From positions 1 to 36,845 of the forward strand of contig JAILFH010000079.1 in assembly GCA_024697645.1 (NCBI GenBank): a stretch of DNA of 36,845 bases. Reading direction: 5' to 3'. A program made the translations under genes and the position numbers. Of the stretch, positions 1-7,415 are shown piece after piece. Source of the DNA: Prevotella sp. Its GTDB lineage: Bacteria; Bacteroidota; Bacteroidia; Bacteroidales; Bacteroidaceae. The notes under the pieces are model-generated. The model saw nothing but the letters and a program-made list of their open reading frames with translations. It had not been told where the DNA came from and searched no databases. Positions within the stretch are counted from its first letter, which is position 1; every line of letters begins with the position of its first letter.

Positions 1-111
1 GCGATGGTGCCCACAACATATAGAGACCCACCCCCTTCCCCGGCCACCTTTGCTCTTCGCGCCTTCTGCTTCGACCTTGGCCAGGTCTTGCACAAGCCGA
101 GAGCAGCACCA

Positions 112-152
112 CTTAGGCGGCGTCAAAGATTATCAATCTTCGACTTGCCTAG
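112..152. repeat. imperfect inverted repeat (hairpin)
   Basis: Two arms (112-131 and 135-152) share the cores taggc, gtc and aagatt around a 3-nt centre, with a few mismatches. It lies in a GC-rich stretch (1-240) with no convincing coding frame on either strand. There is no T-run on either side, so it is not an obvious terminator. Its role is unknown. Confidence 0.4.
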
Positions 153-281
153 ACCTGAATGGAGGGGCGTAGATAGCAAAGAGGGTGAAATGATTATAGA
201 TGAAAAGATGTGGAGGAAGAAAAAACAGAGACCGAAGGAAAACGGCAAACCAAGCGATCTTTGACTTATTGATACAGTAAG

Positions 282-308
282 GCGTTAGCCAAGTAGGCTT
301 GGCTACGC
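282..308. repeat. short inverted repeat
   Basis: Arms gcgttagccaag and cttggctacgc pair over 11 bp with one bulged T and a 4-nt loop. It sits directly before the 10-bp tandem array. No T-run follows. It may mark the edge of that repeat block; no function can be assigned. Confidence 0.45.
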
Positions 309-428
309 GGTGAAGAAAGGTTGAGAAAGGTTGAGAGAGGTTGAGAAGTGTTGAGAGGTGTTGAGAGAGGTTGAGAGGTGTTGAGGGAGGTTGAGAAAGG
401 TTGAGAGAGGTTGAGAACGGTGCAGAAA
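309..428. repeat. 10-bp tandem repeat array, about 12 units
   Basis: The unit is GGTTGAGAAA with variants (ggttgagaga, tgttgagagg, tgttgaggga). Ten good units start every 10 bp from 319 to 409, with a degenerate unit on each side (ggtgaagaaa at 309, ggtgcagaaa at 419). Spacing never slips although bases vary. Ten is not a multiple of three, so a minus-strand open frame across it is not evidence of coding. The period is close to one helical turn, so the units would present on one DNA face. Confidence 0.85.
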
Positions 429-436
429 GGCTAATC

Positions 437-572
437 CATTCCCCTCCTCCGGGGAGGAGGGGTGTAGCGAAGCGGGGGGTGGTAGCGGTCAAATATTGCT
501 TATCCCTTGTTCTCTACCACCCCTCGTTTCGCTTCGCTCAACTCCACCCCTCCTTCCAGAAGGAGGGGAATT
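437..572. repeat. palindromic intergenic element with nested hairpins
   Basis: The left part (about 437-486) and right part (about 514-572) are imperfect inverted copies. Each carries an outer small hairpin: cccctcctcc/ggaggagggg at 441-462, and cccctcctt/aaggagggg at 547-568. Inside these lie a gcgaagcg-type block and a ggggtggtag/ctaccacccc pair. The architecture resembles palindromic repeats scattered between genes in many Bacteroidales; membership of a named family is not claimed. No open frame or target-site duplication is evident. Confidence 0.65.
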
Positions 573-600
573 AATTACCTGCACTTGCTCACTTCAAAAG

Positions 601-800
601 CATGCCTTTAGACTATACAGAGGATGTCTTTGTATGTTAGAGAGTATGTCTTTATAGGTATATAGAGGATAACTCTCTATGGTAGAAAGGACGTCTTTGT
701 AGGGTAGAGAGGATGCCTTTATAGGGGTAGAAAGCATTGCTCCGTATAGTTTAAAGGATTGCTCCGTATGATCTAAAGCATTGCTCTACCCAGTTTGGGA
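601..800. repeat. degenerate tandem repeat, unit about 23-26 bp
   Basis: About eight loosely conserved units contain a tatagagga- or gtagaaagga-like half followed by a tgtctttgta- or ttgctccgta-like half. Unit boundaries drift and identity is modest. The last units (gatctaaagcattgctct, around 769-787) closely match the start of the array at 28404 near the other end of the window, so this is a dispersed repeat family. No gene is seen inside. Confidence 0.6.
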
Positions 801-846
801 ATAACATTGGTCAGCAGATGTTCTAGGGTGTAGTAAAAATCAGTTG

Positions 847-1140
847 GAGGATTTAGAAAAATCGGTTTGAGGATTTAAGAAATCGGTTCGAGGATTTAAG
901 AAATCGATTCGGGGATTTGGAATAATCGAGTTGTGGATTTAGAAAAATTGGTTGGGGGATTTGGAATAATCGAGTTGTGGATTTAGAAAAATTGGTTGGA
1001 GGATTTGGAATAATCGAGTTGTGGATTTAGAATAATTGGTTGGGGGATTTGGAAAATACAGTTGGAGGATTTAGAAAAATCGAATCGGGGATTTGGAAAA
1101 ATCGATTGGAGGATTTTGGAAAAAACGGTCGAGGATTTGC
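847..1140. repeat. 22-bp tandem repeat array, 14 units
   Basis: Units begin at 847, 869, 890, 911, 933, 955, 977, 999, 1021, 1043, 1065, 1087, 1109 and 1131, so nearly all are exactly 22 bp and two are 21 bp. The consensus is GAGGATTTAGAAAAATCGGTT. Between 911 and 1042 two variants alternate (ggggatttggaataatcg and gtggatttagaaaaattg), giving a 44-bp higher order. Each unit keeps a small dyad, GATTT-N3/4-AAATC or GATT-N6-AATC. The array ends about 50 bp before ribD. The units are direct and contiguous, without CRISPR-like spacers. Confidence 0.85.
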
Positions 1141-1188
1141 TCAATTCGAAATTTCTATGTAGTTTTGCGGAAAATAACGAAATGAGTG

Positions 1189-2247
1189 ATGGCGCATACG
1201 GATGAATCATACATGCAGCGCTGCCTGCAACTGGCCAGTTGTGGCAGAAACGAGTCCCGACCGAATCCTATGGTCGGAGCTGTGATTGTTGATCCCCTTA
1301 CTGATAGGATTATCGGCGAAGGCTATCACGTTCGCAGTGGTGAAGGTCACGCAGAGGTGAATGCGTTTGCATCGGTGAAGACTGAGGACGAGGCGCTGCT
1401 GCCGCGATGTACCATCTATGTTTCGCTGGAACCCTGCTCACACTACGGAAAGACTCCTCCGTGCTGCGATTTGATTATCCGCAAAGGCGTGAGGCGCGTG
1501 GTAGTGGGATGTGTGGACCCATTTGCCAAGGTGCAGGGACGCGGCATTGAGCGCATTCGTCAGGCAGGCATCGAGGTGACAGTGGGCGTTTTGGAGAAGG
1601 AATGCCAGTGGCTGAACCGCCGTTTCTTCACTTTCCACAAGGAACACCGACCCTACATCATTCTGAAGTGTGCAAAGACGCCATCTGGATTCATCGACGA
1701 CAACTGCCATCCGCTGCAGATTTCCACTCCGCTGACGAAGATGCTCGTTCACAAACTACGTGCCGAGGAGGATGCGATTGTCGTAGGACGTAAGACCTGG
1801 GAGCGCGAGCATCCCCAACTGAATGTCCGCCAGTGGGCAGGTCGCAGTCCAGAGCGGTTTGTACTGACCTCTGCAGCCCGTTCTGCTCGCGAAGAATCTG
1901 CTAAGGACAAAGAATTGCACACAGGAGCGCAGTGTGCAATCGCATCGGTCAGTCATGAAGAGATGCCCAACGGAAGCCCCATTTTCGTCGATTCCATCGA
2001 TAGTCTGCTCGCCATTTGCTACGAGCGTCAGTTGCAGTCGTTGATAGTTGAAGGTGGTCGGCAGACGCTTCAGTCGTTCCTCGATCGAGGACTTTGGGAC
2101 GAGATTCGGGTGGAGACGGGCTGCGTGGATTGTCAGGAAGGCACTCGCTCACCACTCTTGCCTTCAGGACTCAAGCCCAGTGCGACCGAGACCTACGACA
2201 ACAACACCATTGCACATTATTATAAAGACAATCCGTTATTTTTATAA
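1189..2247 (+). CDS. ribD: bifunctional riboflavin biosynthesis deaminase/reductase RibD
   Basis: RibD catalyses two steps of cytoplasmic riboflavin synthesis: deamination of the GTP-derived pyrimidine, then NADPH-dependent reduction of the ribosyl side chain. The N-terminal cytidine-deaminase-like domain shows the zinc site: HAEVNAF near residue 54, then PCSHYGKTPPC. The C-terminal reductase domain (about 150-350) shows DAIVVGRKTWE and LIVEGGRQTLQSFL. At 352 aa it is of usual length. A GTG three bases upstream (1186) is in frame; I chose ATG 1189 because the sequence then begins shortly before the conserved YMQRCLQLA segment. No FMN riboswitch is visible upstream; the 22-bp array lies there instead. 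The 3' end runs into a small 22-bp duplication. The next gene is convergent. Confidence 0.95.
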   Translation: MAHTDESYMQRCLQLASCGRNESRPNPMVGAVIVDPLTDRIIGEGYHVRSGEGHAEVNAFASVKTEDEALLPRCTIYVSLEPCSHYGKTPPCCDLIIRKGVRRVVVGCVDPFAKVQGRGIERIRQAGIEVTVGVLEKECQWLNRRFFTFHKEHRPYIILKCAKTPSGFIDDNCHPLQISTPLTKMLVHKLRAEEDAIVVGRKTWEREHPQLNVRQWAGRSPERFVLTSAARSAREESAKDKELHTGAQCAIASVSHEEMPNGSPIFVDSIDSLLAICYERQLQSLIVEGGRQTLQSFLDRGLWDEIRVETGCVDCQEGTRSPLLPSGLKPSATETYDNNTIAHYYKDNPLFL

Positions 2248-2280
2248 AGGCAATCCGTCAGTATAAAAAAGCAATTCGTA
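2221..2280. repeat. short direct repeat across the ribD stop codon
   Basis: Three related units start at 2221 (tataaagacaatccgt), 2243 (tataaaggcaatccgt) and 2262 (tataaaaaagcaattcgt). The ribD stop codon lies between the first and second, so the last residues of RibD are encoded by a repeat unit. This looks like small local duplications and has no obvious function. Confidence 0.6.
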
Positions 2281-2318
2281 GTTTGTGACAAACGAAAGCA
2301 TCTGCGCAAACTACGAAT
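2265..2318 (-). terminator. terminator of the RNase H unit (minus strand)
   Basis: Perfect 12-bp arms (attcgtagtttg 2274-2285, caaactacgaat 2307-2318) enclose a 21-nt loop. Read on the minus strand, the stem is followed by TGC and six T residues (2270-2265). It sits just after the minus-strand RNase H stop codon. On the plus strand, where ribD ends, no T-run follows. Confidence 0.6.
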
Positions 2319-2339
2319 AGAATATAATCTTCCAATTTC

Positions 2340-2804
2340 CTATTTCCTTCCGAAATCGGCAGGAATTTCACCCCAATTCTGAGTGTCCCATTTTATGATT
2401 GGCACCCTAAATTCGTGGGTTCGCAGCCACAATTCGGCACGCTGAATGATTTGATAGAGTTGCTCTGTCTGCGCATTGCGCTCGAGTTTGGTCTTGCACT
2501 TCTTGTTCTTCACCCATAGGATGGCATTGTAGGAATCACTATAGATGGTCTTGTCGGTGATTCCCTGCTTCTCCATGAGGGCGAGGGCGTGGACAATGGC
2601 GAGAAACTCACCAATGTTGTTTGTGCCGTGAAGAGGTCCGAAATGGAAAATCTGGTAACCCGTTTGCAGGTCGATGGCCTGATATTCCATAGGGCCAGGA
2701 TTGCCCGAACAGGCAGCATCTACGGCCCATGCATTTGCCGAAACTTCCAAAGGCAGCGGAAGTACGGTGTCGTGGCGGTTGGTTGGTGGGTTGACTAAGG
2801 GCAT
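2340..2804 (-). CDS. ribonuclease H family protein (lacks N-terminal hybrid-binding domain)
   Basis: Predicted type-I RNase H, cutting the RNA strand of RNA/DNA hybrids. Catalytic acidic motifs appear in order: VDAACSGNPG (Asp), NNIGEFLAI (Glu), YSDSYNA (Asp) and the terminal WGEIPADFGRK (Asp). This C-terminal signature is that of the Bacteroidetes RNase H type, which normally carries a viroplasmin-like/RNaseH1_N hybrid-binding domain of about 45 residues at the N-terminus. Here 154 aa hold only a short leader and the catalytic domain. The 82 bp upstream, back to the argS stop, contain an inverted repeat and no trace of the missing domain in any frame I read. It is probably transcribed with argS. 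The absence of the domain is seen directly; loss during evolution is inference. Confidence 0.85.
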   Translation of the reverse strand: MPLVNPPTNRHDTVLPLPLEVSANAWAVDAACSGNPGPMEYQAIDLQTGYQIFHFGPLHGTNNIGEFLAIVHALALMEKQGITDKTIYSDSYNAILWVKNKKCKTKLERNAQTEQLYQIIQRAELWLRTHEFRVPIIKWDTQNWGEIPADFGRK

Positions 2805-2818
2805 ATCTGAAAGGAAGT

Positions 2819-2866
2819 CTCTTCTCCCGAGCCCTCTCCAGAGGGAAGGAGTAGGGCAGAAGGAGA
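2819..2866. repeat. GC-rich inverted repeat between argS and RNase H
   Basis: Nested arms: ttctccc pairs with ggagaa at the outside, and ccctct/agaggg around ccag in the middle. It resembles the ccctcc-type hairpin in the element at 437-572. Lying after the minus-strand argS stop, it could attenuate transcription into RNase H, but there is no clear T-run. Confidence 0.4.
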
Positions 2867-2886
2867 AAGTTTATACTATAATCTTA

Positions 2887-4668
2887 TTACATGCGCTCAG
2901 GCACTTCAATGCCGAGCAGCGACATTGCGTTCTTGATGATTTTCGCTACGTTGCGGGCGAGCATGAGGCGGGTCTGCTTCTTGGCCTCGTCGGGCTCGTT
3001 GAGGATGCTGTAGTCGTGGTAGAACTGATTGAACACCTTCGTGAGTTCATAGACGTAGTTGGCAATGCCGCTGGGCGAATAGTCCTTACCAGCCTGCTCG
3101 ACGGCAGCACCAAACTCGCTCATCTTCTGGATGAGTTCCACTTCCTTCTCGCTCAGTTCGGCCGACTGCTTTGCGTCTGCTGCCAGTTCGGGAGCCTTGC
3201 GGAGGATGGAACGGATGCGGGCGTAGGTGTACTGGATGAAGGGACCCGTGTTGCCGTTGAAATCGATACTTTCCTCAGGATTGAAGAGCATGTTCTTGCG
3301 AGCGTCGACCTTCAGGATGAAGTATTTCAGTGCGCCCATGCCCACGATGCGGGCAATCTCCTGACGCTCCTGCTCGTCCATATCGTCGAACTTGCCGAGT
3401 TCGTCGCTCATCTGGCGTGCGTCGCTGATCATTGTTGCCACGAGGTCGTCGGCGTCGACAACTGTTCCCTCACGGCTCTTCATCTTACCATTGGGAAGTT
3501 CGACCATTCCGTAACTGAAGTGGACGAGTTCCTTGCCCCACTTGAAGCCAAGGCGGTCGAGCAGCAGCGAGAGCACCTGGAAGTGGTAGTTCTGCTCGTT
3601 GCCCACGACATAGATCATCTTGTCGATGGGGTAGTCCTCGAAGCGCATCTGGGCGGTGCCGATGTCCTGAGTCATATAGACGCTGGTGCCGTCGCTGCGG
3701 AGAAGGAGTTTCTGGTCGAGGCCAGCATCGGTGAGGTCGGCCCAGACGGAGTTGTCGTCCTTGCGGAAGAACAATCCCTTGGCGAGACCTTCCTCCACCT
3801 TGCGCTTACCGACGAGATAGGTCTGCGACTCGTAGTAGATTTTGTCGAATCCAACGCCGAGCGCCTTGTAGGTCTCGTCGAAGCCAGCATAGACCCAGTC
3901 GTTCATCTTCTGCCACAGGGCGCGCACCTCGGGGTCGTTCTGCTCCCAGCGTACGAGCATCTCGTGGGCTTCCTTGATGAGCGGAGCCTCCTGCTTGGCC
4001 TGCTCCTCATCCATTCCTCCAGCGACGAGAGCCTTGATTTCCTCGCGGTAGTGCTTGTCGAAGAGCACGTAGTAGTCGCCGATGAGGTGGTCGCCCTTCT
4101 TGCCTGAAGACTCAGGAGTCTCGCCGTTGCCCCACTTCTGCCAGGCGAGCATCGACTTACAGATGTGGATACCGCGGTCGTTGACGATGTTTGTCTTCAC
4201 GACGCGATTGCCGTTGGCCTCCATGATGCGTGCCAGCGACCAACCCAGAAGGTTGTTGCGGACGTGGCCCAGATGGAGCGGCTTGTTGGTATTGGGTGAG
4301 GAGTATTCAATCATGACGAGCGGACTCTCGCCGGTGGCCTGCTTCAGTCCATAGCAATCGTCGCTGTCGATGTCGGCCAGCAACTGCAGCCAAGCCTCTG
4401 GTGCGATGACGAGGTTGAGGAATCCCTTCACGGCGTTGCAGGCGCTGACGGCCTCACAATGTTCCACGAGCCACTGGCCGATTTCCTGAGCGGTGGCCTC
4501 GGGGCTCTTACGCGCCATTTTTACAAAGGGAAACACCACCACGGTGAGATTTCCTTCAAATTCCGGGCGAGTCTTCTGCAACTGCACGCTGTTCTCGCCA
4601 ACGGTCTGTCCATACAATTCGTTTACTGCGGCAATGACACCGCTTACAATCTGCTGTTCTATTCTCAT
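2887..4668 (-). CDS. argS: arginyl-tRNA synthetase
   Basis: Class I aminoacyl-tRNA synthetase charging tRNA-Arg with arginine in the cytoplasm. The 593 aa show an N-terminal Add-1-type tRNA-binding region (1-115), the HIGH signature as NKPLHLGHVRNNL (HLGH at 132-135), a KMSKS counterpart in NGKMKSREGTVV (near residue 390), and the C-terminal anticodon-binding DALR domain (about 475-593) ending GIEVPERM. It is full length with start ATG at 4668. The gap to the upstream cotH-like stop is 33 bp, with no clear -7 element or terminator, so the two may be cotranscribed, although an unrecognised own promoter is possible. Overlapping plus-strand open frames here mirror its codon use. Confidence 0.97.
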   Translation of the reverse strand: MRIEQQIVSGVIAAVNELYGQTVGENSVQLQKTRPEFEGNLTVVVFPFVKMARKSPEATAQEIGQWLVEHCEAVSACNAVKGFLNLVIAPEAWLQLLADIDSDDCYGLKQATGESPLVMIEYSSPNTNKPLHLGHVRNNLLGWSLARIMEANGNRVVKTNIVNDRGIHICKSMLAWQKWGNGETPESSGKKGDHLIGDYYVLFDKHYREEIKALVAGGMDEEQAKQEAPLIKEAHEMLVRWEQNDPEVRALWQKMNDWVYAGFDETYKALGVGFDKIYYESQTYLVGKRKVEEGLAKGLFFRKDDNSVWADLTDAGLDQKLLLRSDGTSVYMTQDIGTAQMRFEDYPIDKMIYVVGNEQNYHFQVLSLLLDRLGFKWGKELVHFSYGMVELPNGKMKSREGTVVDADDLVATMISDARQMSDELGKFDDMDEQERQEIARIVGMGALKYFILKVDARKNMLFNPEESIDFNGNTGPFIQYTYARIRSILRKAPELAADAKQSAELSEKEVELIQKMSEFGAAVEQAGKDYSPSGIANYVYELTKVFNQFYHDYSILNEPDEAKKQTRLMLARNVAKIIKNAMSLLGIEVPERM

Positions 4669-4701
4669 TATATATAAAAATGTTTTTTCGTTGAAATGGG
4701 T

Positions 4702-7209
4702 TTATCTGATGACCATCTTACGCCCATTGACGATATAGATGCCCGGACGGAGGTTGGTGCGGAGGTCGAACACATTGGTGCGGCGCTTCACGAGACGGCC
4801 GTTCAGGTCGTAGACGTCGACAAGCGAGGTGCGGTCGGTCTCGTCGGGCAGAACCTCGATACCATCAGCCACACCATCGTAGGGGAACTGGTCGTCGATG
4901 GTCTCGTCGTCGAGGTCGTAACTGGTGAGGCGTGAGTAGATGTAGTCAGCACGTTTGCGGAGCCAGGTCTTGGCGTTCTCCGTGCTGCGGGCGTAGTTGC
5001 GTCCATCGCTCCACATGTCGGCATTGTGTACAAACGACGGGCTGGCATAGGCGTAGTATTCGTCGCAGAAGTCGATGAGTTCGTCGAGCGGTCCATTCAT
5101 GAACTTCGTCCAGAGCGCATAGTAGGCCTTGTCGAGTGTCTTGCTGATGGTGCGGAGGTCACGAATGAAATTGGTTGCCTCCATACTAATTCCCGTCCAG
5201 TAGTAGGTCTGCTGGTCGGTGGTGAAATAAGACCTGTTGCGCTCATAGCCGAACGACCAGTCGAGGTCCCAGACGGGTCCGAAGACGAACTTCGAATTGG
5301 TAGAGCCCACGAACTCCTTGTAGAGGAATGTGCTCTTGGGGTGATGGAGTTCGAAATTGACGATGAGGTCGTTGACGAGCAAATAGCGTGCCAACATATC
5401 GATGTCGACAACATCTGCAATGTCCTTGCCGCCACCGAGCGTGGTGAGGAATTTGTCCATATCGGACTCAATCATTTCCTGCGTGATGGCTGTGGTGCCT
5501 TCTGAGAAATCGGGTTCCTTGATGTTCACGGGAATGCGAATCTTCGAACTTCCACGCGTATAGACTTTATAGAAGCGATAGGTCTCGTCGTAGTAGGTGT
5601 CGAGTTCGAGGAGCGTGGCGTAGGTCTCGTCCTCAAGGTCGATAGAGTTGTTGGCGAAGCCCACCTTCTCAGTGAAATTATAACTGCCGCGATATCCGCC
5701 GTTGATGTAGAGTTCGACGGGCACGATGTGGTTGGCGCCAGCCGTCTGTGCGAGGCAGGCAGCCTTCATTCCAATCGCGTTGGAGGTCATAGAACCGCTC
5801 TGCTTGTTGGCGAGCAGCACCCAACTCTTTCCCTTGGTTAGTCCGAAGGGTTTCTGCTTCTCCTCAAATTTCAGTCGGTAGGGATTCTTGTCCCATTCCC
5901 AACTGCTCCAAGAGGAATTGCCGCGACCCTTGATCTGCACAGGTGTTGCCTCCATCGAGGGGAAGACGCCAGCGCCGTCGATGGTGATGGTGGCGTTGAG
6001 ATAGTAGTCTTTCGACGAAATCATCTCGCCCGTTTCCGTAACGATGTCAACACGAGGCACCTGAATGGCGTTGTCGGTCAGCCAGTCGATTCTCACGCGA
6101 TAGTCGCGGCCGAGTGGACGAAGACCTGTGGCGTATTCGGCAGGTTCGATGATGCTGTCGGTGGCGTTCTCTTCGGCTTTCCACAGGGCAAACTCAGCAA
6201 AGACCAGATAGAGACGATGGCCAGCCTTGTTGAGTTGGAATCGCAGATAGCGATAGTCGCCGCCTAGTTTCACGACAGGACTCTCGTAGGCTGTAGCAGC
6301 CGTTGTGGGCAGGCCGTCGGCGTCGGAAGTGAATTTGCGGATTGAAGTCCAGTTGATGCTGTCGTTGGAGGCATAGAGCGTCAACTCCAGTGGCCAGTAA
6401 TTGCCAGAGGAACGTGTGGTGTAGTCGAAGCGGATGAGGCTCACGGCTTCTTTGAGGGCCACATCGAGATTGGGCTCGGTGCTATAGATGGCCTCCTTCT
6501 CTTCGGAAGGCACATCCCACGTGCTGTGGTAGATGGTCTCCACGTTGTTGTCGAGCATCTGGGCAAAGCCCTCGCCCTCCTTTCCGGGGAGATTCGACGA
6601 GAACATGCTTTCGTCGAGGGCGATAGGGGTCAGCGTGTAGGATTCCTCAGGGTCGGCATAGACCGCATCCTTGACGAGATAGTTCGTGAAAATTCGCTGA
6701 CGGGGCATTGCGACGGTGTAGATCACGTCGTTGGCAAAACTGCGACGGGAGGACTTGTTCACCTGAAGTTCCTTGCCTACATAGAAGCAGGCGGAGTCGT
6801 GACTGGCCTGAATAGAGGGCGTGAGCCACTTGCCAATGGCGCCAATCTGTGCGGTAATCAGCGAGTCGTTCTGTATCTCGGCAATCACGTCGGTGAACAC
6901 CTGATCGTTGTATTTGTTGTTGAACTTAATCTGGGTGATATGCGGGAGTCGCTGGTCGAGTTGTTGCTGAGTCAGGGTCACGACGGAGTCAATCTGCGAC
7001 TCGTCGTAGCAGAATGTGGTGTCGGTGATGGTGGTCAGTCGCAACTGCTGGCGTGCTGTCTGCTGTTGGGCAATCATCGAGTCGGGAAATACATCGAGGC
7101 GTCCATTGTCGAAATAGACGAGGAGATTCTTCTCTTCGTCCTGTGCCGAAATGGTGAGTGCAAACAATCCTGTGAGCAGGAACAGCGCACTGAAACGATA
7201 CTTCATCAT
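4702..7209 (-). CDS. secreted CotH-family protein with discoidin-like domain and possible T9SS tail
   Basis: CotH proteins are atypical protein kinases best known from spore coats; in Bacteroidetes they are secreted and mostly uncharacterised. ATG 7209 (or 7206) gives about 835 aa beginning with a signal peptide (KYRFSALFLLTGLFALTISA, cut before QDEE). The first third includes an F5/8C (discoidin)-like stretch (SNDSINWTSIRKFT to FAEFALWK). The CotH region follows: IKGRGNSSW, NPYRLKFEEKQ, GKSWVLLANK, VELYINGGYRGSYNFTEKV and FGPVWDLDWSFGY. The last ~37 residues (VYDLNGRLVKR to PGIYIVNGRKMVIR) resemble a type IX secretion sorting tail. The frame is open back to 7335, but the promoter -7 box lies inside that extension, which supports the later start. 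Confidence 0.85.
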   Translation of the reverse strand: MMKYRFSALFLLTGLFALTISAQDEEKNLLVYFDNGRLDVFPDSMIAQQQTARQQLRLTTITDTTFCYDESQIDSVVTLTQQQLDQRLPHITQIKFNNKYNDQVFTDVIAEIQNDSLITAQIGAIGKWLTPSIQASHDSACFYVGKELQVNKSSRRSFANDVIYTVAMPRQRIFTNYLVKDAVYADPEESYTLTPIALDESMFSSNLPGKEGEGFAQMLDNNVETIYHSTWDVPSEEKEAIYSTEPNLDVALKEAVSLIRFDYTTRSSGNYWPLELTLYASNDSINWTSIRKFTSDADGLPTTAATAYESPVVKLGGDYRYLRFQLNKAGHRLYLVFAEFALWKAEENATDSIIEPAEYATGLRPLGRDYRVRIDWLTDNAIQVPRVDIVTETGEMISSKDYYLNATITIDGAGVFPSMEATPVQIKGRGNSSWSSWEWDKNPYRLKFEEKQKPFGLTKGKSWVLLANKQSGSMTSNAIGMKAACLAQTAGANHIVPVELYINGGYRGSYNFTEKVGFANNSIDLEDETYATLLELDTYYDETYRFYKVYTRGSSKIRIPVNIKEPDFSEGTTAITQEMIESDMDKFLTTLGGGKDIADVVDIDMLARYLLVNDLIVNFELHHPKSTFLYKEFVGSTNSKFVFGPVWDLDWSFGYERNRSYFTTDQQTYYWTGISMEATNFIRDLRTISKTLDKAYYALWTKFMNGPLDELIDFCDEYYAYASPSFVHNADMWSDGRNYARSTENAKTWLRKRADYIYSRLTSYDLDDETIDDQFPYDGVADGIEVLPDETDRTSLVDVYDLNGRLVKRRTNVFDLRTNLRPGIYIVNGRKMVIR

Positions 7210-7292
7210 ATGCTTTTTGTTCAACGGTGGAAAATGGAGTCTGAACCCTTCATTTTCGTCATTCAAATACGTCATTTTTAAAAATTCGGCTA

Positions 7293-7324
7293 CAAAGTTA
7301 CAACTTTGTACCCCCTCTTGCAAA
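7293..7324 (-). promoter_or_regulatory. promoter of the cotH-like gene with overlapping dyad
   Basis: On the minus strand TAACTTTG (7300-7293) fits the -7 element, and TTTG (7324-7321) lies 20 nt upstream as -33. The -7 box is inside a perfect dyad, tacaaagtt-ac-aactttgta (7291-7310), which could be a regulator site. The leader to ATG 7209 would be about 80 nt. Confidence 0.7.
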
Positions 7325-7415
7325 TTTTTCTCCAATTTTTTCGATAAATGAGTGGTTTAGAAGCCCTTGTGAGGCAATAAATTAGGTTTATTTGCATCAT
7401 TCGAGGGTAGAATGT

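Noticed and set aside
4..264. 86-codon plus-strand frame at the left edge
   Set aside because: Low-complexity Pro/Arg/Lys sequence, no promoter or homologue recognised; a minus-strand reading of 1-100 was also considered (GGGSLYVVG) but has no start codon and is cut by the window edge.
133..492. 119-codon minus-strand frame across the 10-bp array
   Set aside because: Its middle is the 10-bp tandem repeat read in rotating frames and it runs into the palindromic element; no promoter or family signature.
847..1140. CRISPR array
   Set aside because: Units are contiguous direct repeats without unique spacers, and no cas genes are present.
1141..1188. FMN riboswitch before ribD
   Set aside because: The conserved RFN-element blocks are not present; the space is filled by the 22-bp array.
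983..1210. 75-codon minus-strand frame in the 22-bp array
   Set aside because: It simply translates the repeat (KSSN, IPQP-like units) and overlaps the ribD start.
2701..4107. 468-codon plus-strand open frame opposite argS
   Set aside because: It is antisense to an intact, clearly conserved argS and RNase H; its Leu/Val/Glu/His-rich composition mirrors argS codon bias.
6526..7281. 251-codon plus-strand open frame opposite the cotH-like gene
   Set aside because: Antisense shadow of a gene with signal peptide, domains and promoter; no recognisable motif of its own.
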